Shown: one piece after another, positions 24,111 to 33,257 of the stretch
Layout: the number at the start of each line of letters is the position of its first letter
Position numbering within the stretch: position 1 is the first letter of the stretch
NCBI GenBank assembly: GCA_007121785.1
Contig: SKJX01000068.1
Span: 1 to 56,714, forward strand
Direction: 5' to 3'
Source of the DNA: Nitriliruptoraceae bacterium
GTDB lineage: Bacteria; Actinomycetota; Nitriliruptoria; Nitriliruptorales; Nitriliruptoraceae
DNA length: 56,714 nucleotides
The notes under the pieces: model-generated
Seen by the model: only the letters and a program-made list of their open reading frames with translations
Database searches by the model: none
Told to the model about the DNA's origin: nothing
Program-made: the position numbers and the translations under genes

Positions 24111-25115
24111 TCAGGTCGCCGCGAACGCGTCGATCATCGCGTGCACGTCCGGGCCGAGCGGGTAGAGGATCGGGCAGGTGCAGCCGGCATCGACGAACTC
24201 GGCCACCTTGGCGCGGCACTCGTCGGGGGTTCCAGCGGCGGCGAGCGTCTGGACGACGTCATCGGGCAGCAGCTTGGACGCTTCCCGGATCTGCGCTTCG
24301 GTCGCCGGCCAGGTGATCTGGTTGGCGATCTCTTCGAGCAGCGACCGCGACGCCCCTGAAGCTTCCATGATGTGCGGTTGCTGGCCGAGGTACTGGGTGA
24401 TCAACAGCCGGGCAGCGTCCAGCGCTTCGTCGCGGTCCTCCGACATCGAGCAGACGATCAACTGCGGACGGTCGATGTCGTCGATCGACCGGCCCGCCCG
24501 CTCCGCGCCGATCGCGAGGTGCTCCATCGCCCGGGCGTTGTAGGTCGGCGACACCAGGTAGTTGAGCACGACCCCGTCGGCGATCTCGCCGGTGAGCTCC
24601 ATCATCTTCATGCCCGTCGCCCCGATGTAGATCGGCACGTCCTTGGGGCGGCGCTCCTGGTGCACGTAGTCGAGCTCGACGCCGTCGAGGTGGACGAACT
24701 CGCCGTCGAACGTGACGGTCTCGTCGTTGAGGAGCGCCCGGACCGCGGTGACCGTCTCGCGCATCGCGAGCAGCGGACGCCGCCGCTCGATCCCGACCTT
24801 GCTGGCCAACGGATCCCACCAGGCGCCGATGCCGAGCAGGACCCGCCCGGGGGCGAGATCATCCAGGGTGGCGAAGGTCGACGCGATCAGCGCGGGGTTG
24901 CGGGTCCAGTTGTTGATCACGCCGCTGCCGACCTTGATCGTGTCGGTGACGGCGGCGAACGCGGCCATCGGCACCGTGGCTTCGCGCACGAGCCGGCTCT
25001 CCGCCTGCCAGACGGCGTCGAAGCCCCGTTGCTCGGCGTAGCGGGCGTACTCCATCCCGTCTGGGATGGGGTGTTTGTCCTGTAGGTACAGCGCGATCCG
25101 GTTCCCGTCGGTCAT
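24111..25115 (-). CDS. LLM-class flavin/F420-dependent oxidoreductase (MER-like)
   Basis: 334 aa with GGAGG before the ATG. It is a luciferase-like TIM barrel: [60 protein letters not shown]. The GIGAWW stretch and the early [11 protein letters not shown] resemble F420-dependent methylene-H4MPT reductase relatives rather than FMN monooxygenases. The cofactor cannot be decided by eye. Its place inside the purine operon, next to the hydantoinase, suggests reduction or oxidation of a heterocyclic intermediate. Confidence 0.85.
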   Translation of the reverse strand: MTDGNRIALYLQDKHPIPDGMEYARYAEQRGFDAVWQAESRLVREATVPMAAFAAVTDTIKVGSGVINNWTRNPALIASTFATLDDLAPGRVLLGIGAWWDPLASKVGIERRRPLLAMRETVTAVRALLNDETVTFDGEFVHLDGVELDYVHQERRPKDVPIYIGATGMKMMELTGEIADGVVLNYLVSPTYNARAMEHLAIGAERAGRSIDDIDRPQLIVCSMSEDRDEALDAARLLITQYLGQQPHIMEASGASRSLLEEIANQITWPATEAQIREASKLLPDDVVQTLAAAGTPDECRAKVAEFVDAGCTCPILYPLGPDVHAMIDAFAAT

Positions 25116-25164
25116 GGCGCCCTCCTCTGTGGGGTGGGTTGCGCAGTGGCTGTGCCGGCAGACG

Positions 25165-26109
25165 TCATCGTTCCTCGCGGGCGTAGGGCACGCCCAGCGC
25201 CTCGGGCGCCCCGGCCCGCCGGCGCAGGTCGGAGAAGGACAGGGCGATGAGCACCAGGATGGTCAGCAGGTAGGGCGTCATGGCGAGGAACTCCGCGGGG
25301 ATGAAGGTGACGCCCGCCGCTTGCAGGGCGAAGTTCGCACGCAGGGCCAGGCCGAAGATCAGCGCGCCGAGCAGTGCCCGCCACGGCCGCCAGGAGGCGA
25401 ACACCACCAGCGCGATCGCGATGAAGCCGATCCCGTTGGTGGTCGCCGCCTGTGACCACGCGGGAACGCGTGCCAGCATCAGGTAGGCACCCGCACCGCC
25501 GCCGAGCAGGCCGCCGACGAGGGTGTGGACGTAGCGGATCGTGTTGACCCGCAGCCCCATCACGTCGGCGGTCGCCGGTGACTCCCCGACCGCGCGCAGT
25601 GACAGGCCCGGACGGGTCCGGAACAGGTAGAACGCGGTCAGCGCGGCGATGACCCACGTCCCGTAGACGACCACGTCCTGCTGGAACAGGACCCGTCCGA
25701 GCAGCGGCAGGTCCTGGAGGAGCTGGATGTTCATCCGCGGCAGGCGGCTCTCGCGTGGCAGCGGCATGCCCTCCACCGGTCGCCCCAGGAAGGTCGACAG
25801 CCCCGTGCCGAAGATCACCAACGCGAGGCCGGACACGATCTGGTTGGCGCGAAGCGTGATGGTCAGGAAGGCGTGCGCCGCGGAGAGGCCCGCGCCGGCC
25901 AGCGCGCCGGCGGCCATCCCGATCCACGGGCTGCCGGTGGCCAGGGAGACCAGGAAGGTGGTGACGGCGCCGAGCAGCATCATGCCCTCGACACCGAGGT
26001 TGAGGATCCCGGCACGCTCGGTGATCAGCTCGCCGATCGCCGCTAGTGCCAGCGGCGTCCCGGCCGCCACCGCGGCGGCGAGCGTCATCGCGAGGACCGT
26101 CTCGTTCAT
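25165..26109 (-). CDS. BMP-family nucleoside ABC transporter permease
   Basis: 314 aa with about eight to nine hydrophobic segments. [15 protein letters not shown]-like sequence ([20 protein letters not shown]) is the signature of NupQ/YufQ permeases. [20 protein letters not shown] is the cytoplasmic loop that contacts the ATPase. With the partner permease it forms the channel of a nucleoside or purine importer. Its ATG overlaps the stop of the other permease gene (ATGA). Confidence 0.9.
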   Translation of the reverse strand: MNETVLAMTLAAAVAAGTPLALAAIGELITERAGILNLGVEGMMLLGAVTTFLVSLATGSPWIGMAAGALAGAGLSAAHAFLTITLRANQIVSGLALVIFGTGLSTFLGRPVEGMPLPRESRLPRMNIQLLQDLPLLGRVLFQQDVVVYGTWVIAALTAFYLFRTRPGLSLRAVGESPATADVMGLRVNTIRYVHTLVGGLLGGGAGAYLMLARVPAWSQAATTNGIGFIAIALVVFASWRPWRALLGALIFGLALRANFALQAAGVTFIPAEFLAMTPYLLTILVLIALSFSDLRRRAGAPEALGVPYAREER

Positions 26110-27293
26110 GTCGCCTCGGCCTCCTCGGGTGAGGCGTCCAGCGCGGGGCCCTTGCTCCAGGGCCAGTGGATGCGGTAGCGGACCAGCACCTCGCTGCCGA
26201 GTGCGAACAGCAGGATCGCGCCCTCGAGCATCACGGCGATCTCCATCGGGACCCGCTCGGGCAGGCTCTGTAGCGCGGTGCCGGCGTTGCGGACCCCGCC
26301 GAGCATGATCGCGACGAGGATCACGCTGCCCGGGTTGAGCCGTGACAGCGCCGCGACGATGATCCCCGCATACCCCATGCCGATCGCCAGGCTGTTGGGG
26401 TCGAGCCGGCGCGAGAAGCCGCCCACATCGGCTGCGCCTGCGAGTCCGGCGAGGGCTCCCGACAACAGCAGGACCGCGACGACCATCAGCCGGACGGGAA
26501 CGCCTGCGTAGCGGGCGGCGGACTCCGAATCGCCGAGGATCTTCATTCGGAAGCCGAACCGGGTCCGGTTGAGCACGAACCAGATCGCGACCACCGCGAG
26601 GAGTGCGATCACCAGGCCGAGGTGAACCCGGGTCGCGCCCCAGCGCGGGAAGTAGGCCTCGTCGGGGATCCGCAGACCCTGTGGGAACTGACCGGCTGCC
26701 GGGTCACGCCAGAAGCTGCGCGAACCGAAGATCAACCAGTTGATGAACAGCAGGGCGACCGAGTTGAGCAGCAGGGTGGTGATGATCTCGTTGGTCCGCA
26801 GCCACGCGCGGGCGATCGCGGGGATGAGGATGAAGAGCATGCCGCCGAACGCCCCGGCGGCCAGCATCATGAGGATGTTGGCCCACCCCGGCAGGGACTC
26901 GCCGATCAACAGCGCGATCCCGGACGCGCACACGGCACCGATGTAGAGCTGGCCCTCCGCACCGATGTTCCACAGCTTGACCCGGAAGCTGACCAGTGCC
27001 GCGAGTCCGGTGAGGATCAGCGGGGTGGCGCTGACCAGGGTGTCGGCGAAGCCGAAGGTGGATGCGAACGATGCCTGGATCATCACGCGGTAGACGGTCA
27101 GGGGATCGTGGCCGGTGAACACCAGGAACACCGCTCCGACGGCCAGGGCCAGCAGTACGGCGATGACCGGGACGGCGACGTAGATCCACGCGGGGACGTC
27201 CGAGCGGCGCTCCAGCCCGAGCACCCGACGCCGGCGTCCGCTTGACCCTGGGGAGGGTGAGGGGGTGGTTCGACCGCCAGCGGGGGCGGTCAT
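26106..27293 (-). CDS. BMP-family nucleoside ABC transporter permease
   Basis: 395 aa from the ATG at 27293, which overlaps the ATPase stop (ATGA); longer open sequence upstream is shadow. The NupP/YufP-type permease has VKLWNIGAEGQLYIGAV and LRTNEIITTLLLNSVALLFI in the membrane core and LGDSESAARYAGVPV as the ATPase-contact loop. A Ser/Pro/Arg-rich N-terminal tail of about 45 residues precedes the first helix. Confidence 0.9.
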   Translation of the reverse strand: MTAPAGGRTTPSPSPGSSGRRRRVLGLERRSDVPAWIYVAVPVIAVLLALAVGAVFLVFTGHDPLTVYRVMIQASFASTFGFADTLVSATPLILTGLAALVSFRVKLWNIGAEGQLYIGAVCASGIALLIGESLPGWANILMMLAAGAFGGMLFILIPAIARAWLRTNEIITTLLLNSVALLFINWLIFGSRSFWRDPAAGQFPQGLRIPDEAYFPRWGATRVHLGLVIALLAVVAIWFVLNRTRFGFRMKILGDSESAARYAGVPVRLMVVAVLLLSGALAGLAGAADVGGFSRRLDPNSLAIGMGYAGIIVAALSRLNPGSVILVAIMLGGVRNAGTALQSLPERVPMEIAVMLEGAILLFALGSEVLVRYRIHWPWSKGPALDASPEEAEAT

Positions 27294-28825
27294 GACCCGG
27301 CCCCGGCCATCGCGAGGCCGAGCTCGGTCACATCCGAGTCCTCGGCGGCGCATTCGTGCACGATCCGGCCCTCGTAGAGCACGAGGATCCGGTCCGACAA
27401 CGCACGGATCTCGTCGAGGTCCTCGGAGATGAGCAGCACCCCACACCCCTGCTCGCGTCGCTGGGCGAGCAATTGGCGCACGAACTCGATCGCGCCGACG
27501 TCCAGCCCGCGGGTCGGTGACGCCGCGACGATCACGTCCGGGTCGGCCGCGAGCTCACGTGCGAGCAGCACCTTCTGGATGTTGCCGCCGGACAGGCTGC
27601 TGGTCGTCGTGGACGGACCCGGCGCCCGGATGTCGAACTCCTCCATGAGCCTGCGAGCGTCGGTGCTCCAGCGGCCACGGTCGAGCAGCGGTCGGTGGGC
27701 GCGGGTCAGCTGGAGGTTCTCGGCGACGGACAGGCTCGAGGCCAGTCCGGTGCCGATGCGGTCCTCGGGCACGTAGGACAGCCCGGCCTTGCGAGCGGCG
27801 CGTGGCCGCCCGGTGACGTCGCGTCCGTTGACCCGGACGCGCCCCCGGTCCGGCTCGATCAGGCCTGCCGCGACCTCGGCCAGCGGGCGCTGGCCGTTGC
27901 CTGAGACACCGGCGATGCCCACGACCTCGCCCGCACGGACCGTCATGGACAGTTGGTCGAGCCGGCCGCGCCGTGAGCGTTCGTCAACCGAGACGTCATC
28001 GAGCTCGAGCACGACCTCGCCGGCCTGCCCGTCGCCCCCGGGAGCTTCCATCATCACCTCGCGGCCGACCATCAGCTGCGCGAGCTCACGGACCGAGGTG
28101 TCGGCGGCGTCCACGTTGCCCGCGATGCCGCCGTCGCGCATCACGGTGATCGTGTCGGCGATCGAGAGCACTTCATGCAGCTTGTGGCTGATGAACACGA
28201 CGGCCTTGCCGTCAGCGGCCATCGCCCGAACGGTGTCGAACAGCGCCTCGGTCTCCTGCGGGGTCAGCACGGACGTCGGCTCGTCGAGCAGCAGCACGTC
28301 GACGCCCCGGTAGAGGGTCTTGACGATCTCGACGCGCTGCTGCTCGCCGACGGTCAGATCGCCGACGACGGCGTCCGGCCGCACCGGCAGCCCGTACCGC
28401 TCGCTGAGCTCGACGACCGAACGGTGGACGTCCGGTGCCGACATCAGGATGGGCTGGGTGCGGTCGCCCAGGGCGACGTTCTCGGCGACGGTGAACCGCT
28501 TCACCAGCTTGAAGTGCTGGTGGACCATCCCGATCCCGTGTGCGAGCGCCTCACGTGGGCTGCGCAGGACGACGGGCCTCCCGTCGAGCCGGATCTCACC
28601 GGCGTCGGGTTGGTAGAGGCCGGTGAGCACCGATGCGAGGGTGCTCTTGCCCGCACCGTTCTCGCCGAGCAGCGCGTGCACCTCGCCACGCTCGAGCCGG
28701 AGGTCGACGTCAGCGTTGGCGACGACCCCCGGGAAGGTCTTGTAGATGCCGTGCGCCTCGACGACCGGATCCCGGCCGGGACCGTTGGTCGTCCCGGCCG
28801 GGTGGTCGTCCGCCGTCGTAGGCAT
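27290..28825 (-). CDS. Duplicated ABC ATPase of the nucleoside transporter
   Basis: 511 aa with two ATPase domains, as in NupO/RbsA. The first has Walker A GENGAGKST, LTVGEQQRVEIVKTL and LLLDEPTSVLTPQE. The second has a degenerate Walker A (GVSGNGQRPLAE), LSGGNIQKVLLAREL and a Walker B region where the usual DEPTRG is ASPTRGLDVGA. A weak second site is common in this subfamily. It powers the two permeases and works with the BMP lipoprotein encoded 39 bp upstream. Confidence 0.92.
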   Translation of the reverse strand: MPTTADDHPAGTTNGPGRDPVVEAHGIYKTFPGVVANADVDLRLERGEVHALLGENGAGKSTLASVLTGLYQPDAGEIRLDGRPVVLRSPREALAHGIGMVHQHFKLVKRFTVAENVALGDRTQPILMSAPDVHRSVVELSERYGLPVRPDAVVGDLTVGEQQRVEIVKTLYRGVDVLLLDEPTSVLTPQETEALFDTVRAMAADGKAVVFISHKLHEVLSIADTITVMRDGGIAGNVDAADTSVRELAQLMVGREVMMEAPGGDGQAGEVVLELDDVSVDERSRRGRLDQLSMTVRAGEVVGIAGVSGNGQRPLAEVAAGLIEPDRGRVRVNGRDVTGRPRAARKAGLSYVPEDRIGTGLASSLSVAENLQLTRAHRPLLDRGRWSTDARRLMEEFDIRAPGPSTTTSSLSGGNIQKVLLARELAADPDVIVAASPTRGLDVGAIEFVRQLLAQRREQGCGVLLISEDLDEIRALSDRILVLYEGRIVHECAAEDSDVTELGLAMAGAGS

Positions 28826-28864
28826 CGTCAGGGGCTCCGAACGCGACGTGAAGATGCGCGTCGG

Positions 28865-30079
<1,215 letters not shown>

Positions 30080-30104
30080 GTCCATCACCTCTCGGTGGAC
30101 TCCG

Positions 30105-30130
30105 TCGGTCCGACCGTTGTCGGTCCGACC
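30105..30130. promoter_or_regulatory. Paired GGTC-C-GACC sites upstream of the BMP gene
   Basis: TCGGTCCGACC occurs at 30105 and again at 30120 (15-bp spacing). Each contains the near-perfect palindrome GGTC-C-GACC. They lie 26-51 bp upstream of the BMP lipoprotein start, where an operator would be. Direct repeats of a dyad fit a dimeric regulator, but no regulator is assigned. Confidence 0.4.
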
Positions 30131-30480
30131 CTGGCGGCCTGATCGGCCACCGCTGCCCTTCCAGGCCCGATCGCCCGGATGCTCGATCGGCTCCTCGAGG
30201 CCGTCCGTCCCTCATCCTCCTCCGCGCCGTGAAGCCTCCGCGCCGTGAAGCCTACGACGACCATAGAGGGGATCGGTGCCTCCGCGGAAGGGCCGAACGC
30301 CCTCGCGCACCGGGCTTTCCCTCACGATCCGGCGCCGACGCAGGCCGTGTCGTCCGCCGATCGACGACGAGCGCGCGTTGCCAGCTCGCGTCTGTTCGCG
30401 GTGTGGTCCGCACCGACCAGTCCGCTGACCTCGACGACCGCCGCACCGTTGACCGGACCGTTCGGGCGCGGCGCGATCGA
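30131..30480. other. Non-coding gap inside the minus purine operon
   Basis: About 350 bp between the PLP enzyme and the BMP gene hold no convincing gene. Two perfect tandem copies of CCGCGCCGTGAAGCCT lie at 30222-30253. The gap is large for an otherwise tightly packed operon, so a second promoter for the transporter half is likely. No clear -10/-35 pair is seen. Confidence 0.5.
30222..30253. repeat. 16-bp perfect tandem duplication
   Basis: CCGCGCCGTGAAGCCT at 30222-30237 is repeated exactly at 30238-30253. It is non-coding and probably a slippage product. Confidence 0.9.
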
Positions 30481-31938
30481 TCAACCCGCCACGTCGGCGT
30501 TGAACCGTTCGATCAGCTCGTCGATCGGTTCGGCGAACGTTTGGATGTCGGTCCAGTGGTCCGGGTCGTCCCACTGGGCGTCGAGTTCCTCGACGTCCTT
30601 GCCCTGCTGCTCCACCCAGGTGAAGTACTTGAGGTTGTGGATCCGGCGCCGCCCCTGCTGATCGAGTTCCAGCATGTCGTCGGTCCCGCTGCCGAGCAGG
30701 TAGCGCTCGAACGCGACGGCGGCGTCGGTCGCCGACAACCGGCCGCGTTGCTCCTCGAGTTCGGCGAGCCGGCTCTGGTACATCCCGATCGAGTCGGTGG
30801 CCACGGTGAGCACCACGTCGTTGGCGCCCAGGCCGTACCACCGGGCGTACTTGATCGACGCCACCAGGTTGGCCAACGACGAGATGCCCAGCTCGGGCAG
30901 CCGGGCCAGCGTCTCGGCCGGTACGCCCCGCCGTTCGAGCTCGGCGCGCCCCTCCGGTTCGTTGCACAGGCGCATCAGCGCCATCGGTGCCTCGTCGTCG
31001 ACCGCGATGACCATGTCGGTGTTCCGGGCGTTGTGGATCCACGGCACGTGTTTGTCGCCGATGCCTTCGATCCGGTGAGCCCCGTAGCCGTTGGCCAACA
31101 ACGTGGGGCACTGCAACGCCTCCGCGGCCGCGATCCGTGACCCGGGGTAGATCTCCTTCAGATGGTCACCAGCGGCGATCGTCCCCGCGGAACCGGTCGT
31201 GACCACCAGGCCGTGGTAGTTGTCACCTGGCCGGAGACGTTCGGCGAGCACGTCGACCATCGCCGGACCGGTCACCGTGTGGTGCCACAGGTAGTTGCCG
31301 AACTCGTCGAACTGGTTGAAGATCGCGACGTCCTCGCCGCCCCTGCGCAGGTGCCAGCAGGCGTCGAAGATCTCCTTGACGTTGCTCTCCGACCCGGCCG
31401 TGCGGATGACGTCACCGGCGATGCCCTCCAGCCAGGCGAAGCGCTCCTGGCTCATCCCCTCGGGGAGGATCGCGATCGAGTCGCACGCGAGGAGCGCGGC
31501 GTCATAGGCACCGCCGCGGCAGTAGTTGCCGGTCGAGGGCCACACGGCCCGTTGCGTGGTCGGGTCGAACTGGCCCGTCACCAGCCGGGGGACCAGGCAG
31601 CCGAATGCCGCACCGACCTTGTGCGCACCGGTCGGGAACCACGTCCCGACCAGCGTGATGATGCGGGCGTCGACCCCGGTGAGCTCAGGTGGGAACTCGA
31701 GGTGGTTCACCCCGCCGAACCCGCCGCCCTTCTCGACCGGCTCGTTGCGCCAGGAGATGCGGAACAGGTTCAACGGATCGAGGTCCCAGAGTCCGACCCC
31801 GCGGAGCCGTTCGACGACGTCCGCCGGGATCAGCGACGGATCGCGCATCTGCGCGAAGGTCGGGATCACGATGTCGCGTTCACGGGCACGTTGCACGGCC
31901 CGCTGCCGTATGTCCTCACGGACCGTCAGGTCGATCAC
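30481..31938 (-). CDS. Fold-type II PLP-dependent enzyme (tryptophan synthase beta-like family)
   Basis: 485 aa from a GTG that overlaps the previous stop (GTGA). GTWFPTGAHKVGAAFGCLVP carries the likely PLP lysine (AHK), and VVTTGSAGTIAAGDHLKEIY the phosphate-binding loop. AVWPSTGNYCRGGAYDAA is a substrate loop of the cysteine-synthase superfamily. The exact reaction is not known. In E. coli the equivalent cluster carries diaminopropionate ammonia-lyase (YgeX), another fold-type II enzyme, so an elimination on a diamino or ureido acid is a reasonable guess. Confidence 0.75.
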   Translation of the reverse strand: MIDLTVREDIRQRAVQRARERDIVIPTFAQMRDPSLIPADVVERLRGVGLWDLDPLNLFRISWRNEPVEKGGGFGGVNHLEFPPELTGVDARIITLVGTWFPTGAHKVGAAFGCLVPRLVTGQFDPTTQRAVWPSTGNYCRGGAYDAALLACDSIAILPEGMSQERFAWLEGIAGDVIRTAGSESNVKEIFDACWHLRRGGEDVAIFNQFDEFGNYLWHHTVTGPAMVDVLAERLRPGDNYHGLVVTTGSAGTIAAGDHLKEIYPGSRIAAAEALQCPTLLANGYGAHRIEGIGDKHVPWIHNARNTDMVIAVDDEAPMALMRLCNEPEGRAELERRGVPAETLARLPELGISSLANLVASIKYARWYGLGANDVVLTVATDSIGMYQSRLAELEEQRGRLSATDAAVAFERYLLGSGTDDMLELDQQGRRRIHNLKYFTWVEQQGKDVEELDAQWDDPDHWTDIQTFAEPIDELIERFNADVAG

Positions 31939-33257
31939 GGCGCTCCCTCTCCACTGGTTGGTGCGGGTGACTGGTGCGTGGACAACGCTTCGGCCACCGC
32001 GTCGAGATCGGGCCTGACACGCAGCGGCTCGATGCCGGCATCACCGATCGATCTCATCGCGGACGGAACGTCTTTGAGCCCCGTCCCGGTCGCGAGCACG
32101 ACGACCCGGTCGTCGGTCGCCACCAGCCGTTGGTCGACGGCGACCCGCAGCCCCGCGTACGCCGCTGCGGCTGCGGGCTCGGCGAACACGCCGCAGCCAC
32201 GGGCCAGCTCCGGGATCGCCGCCAGGATCTGCTCGTCGCTGACGCGGACGAACGCCCCACCGGTGTCGCGCACGGCGCGCATGGCCTTGATCCGGTCAGC
32301 CGGTCTGCCAGCACTGATCGAGTCAGCGACCGTGTCGGCGTCGATCCCCGGTTTGGTGACGACGTCCTCGTTTCCTTCCCACGCTTGGGCGAGGTAGTCG
32401 CTGCCTTCGGCCTGGACCCCCACGAGGCGCGGCATCCGGTCGATCCACCCGAGCGCGAACAGGTCGCGGAACCCCTTGTGCAGTCCACCGATGATGCACC
32501 CGTCGCCGACCCCGACGGTGACCACGTCGGGGGCTTGCCAGTCCAACTGTTCGGCGATCTCGAACGCGGCGGTCTTCTTGCCCTCGCTCATGTAGGGGTT
32601 GACGCCGGTGTTCCGGACGTACCAACCGAAGCGGTCTGCGGCCCGCATGGACAACTCGAAGGCGTCGCCGTAGGTCCCCTCGACCAGCAGGACGGTCGAG
32701 CCGTACGCGAGCAGCTGCGCGACCTTGGCCTCCGGCGCCGTCGCCGGCACGAAGATCGTCACCGGTTGGCCCACCGATGCGGCGACACCGGCGAGCGCAG
32801 CCGCAGCGTTGCCGGTCGATGCCGTCGTGACGACCTGCGCGCCGACCTCCCGCGCCTTGACGACCGCCACGGCGCTGGCTCGGTCCTTGAGGGATCCGGT
32901 GGGCTGTACCCCTTCGTCCTTCACCCACAGCCGGGGCAGTCCGAGGTCGGCCCCGAGGCGTGGCGCGGCGTACAGCGGCGTCCAGCCGACCCGCAGGGGC
33001 GGCACGGTCGACGTCGACGCGACGGGGAGCAACGGCCGGTAGCGCCACATGCTGTGGTCGTGGTCGAGCGCCAGGCTCGCCGGCGACAGGTCACGCGCGA
33101 TCCGCTCATGGTCGTACACCACGTCCAGGATGCCGTCGTCGCCGTGGTCCGGGCAGAGGTAGTCGATCTCGTCCGGCGCGAACCGACGACCGCAGACCAG
33201 GCACACCAGATCGATGACGTGCCCGATGGCCGTGGCCGGTCCGGCGGTCGGCTTCAT
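31935..33257 (-). CDS. Threonine synthase-like PLP enzyme
   Basis: 440 aa. The ATG at 33257 follows GGAGGG and overlaps the XDH stop (ATGA). A zinc-ribbon-like start (LVCLVCGRRFAPDEIDYLC) precedes the fold-type II core. That core has the PLP lysine in TGSLKDRASAVAVVKA, the STGNAAAALAGVAA loop and a glycine-rich VGVGDGCIIGGLHKG. By sequence it is a ThrC relative, but its location in the purine operon, coupled to XDH on one side and to a second PLP enzyme on the other, argues for a catabolic role. Confidence 0.8.
   Translation of the reverse strand: MKPTAGPATAIGHVIDLVCLVCGRRFAPDEIDYLCPDHGDDGILDVVYDHERIARDLSPASLALDHDHSMWRYRPLLPVASTSTVPPLRVGWTPLYAAPRLGADLGLPRLWVKDEGVQPTGSLKDRASAVAVVKAREVGAQVVTTASTGNAAAALAGVAASVGQPVTIFVPATAPEAKVAQLLAYGSTVLLVEGTYGDAFELSMRAADRFGWYVRNTGVNPYMSEGKKTAAFEIAEQLDWQAPDVVTVGVGDGCIIGGLHKGFRDLFALGWIDRMPRLVGVQAEGSDYLAQAWEGNEDVVTKPGIDADTVADSISAGRPADRIKAMRAVRDTGGAFVRVSDEQILAAIPELARGCGVFAEPAAAAAYAGLRVAVDQRLVATDDRVVVLATGTGLKDVPSAMRSIGDAGIEPLRVRPDLDAVAEALSTHQSPAPTSGEGAP

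Noticed and set aside
22463-24316. 617-aa plus-strand ORF antisense to the hydantoinase and ssnA
   Set aside because: It is a long open shadow typical of high-GC DNA; the minus strand carries clear enzyme motifs throughout.
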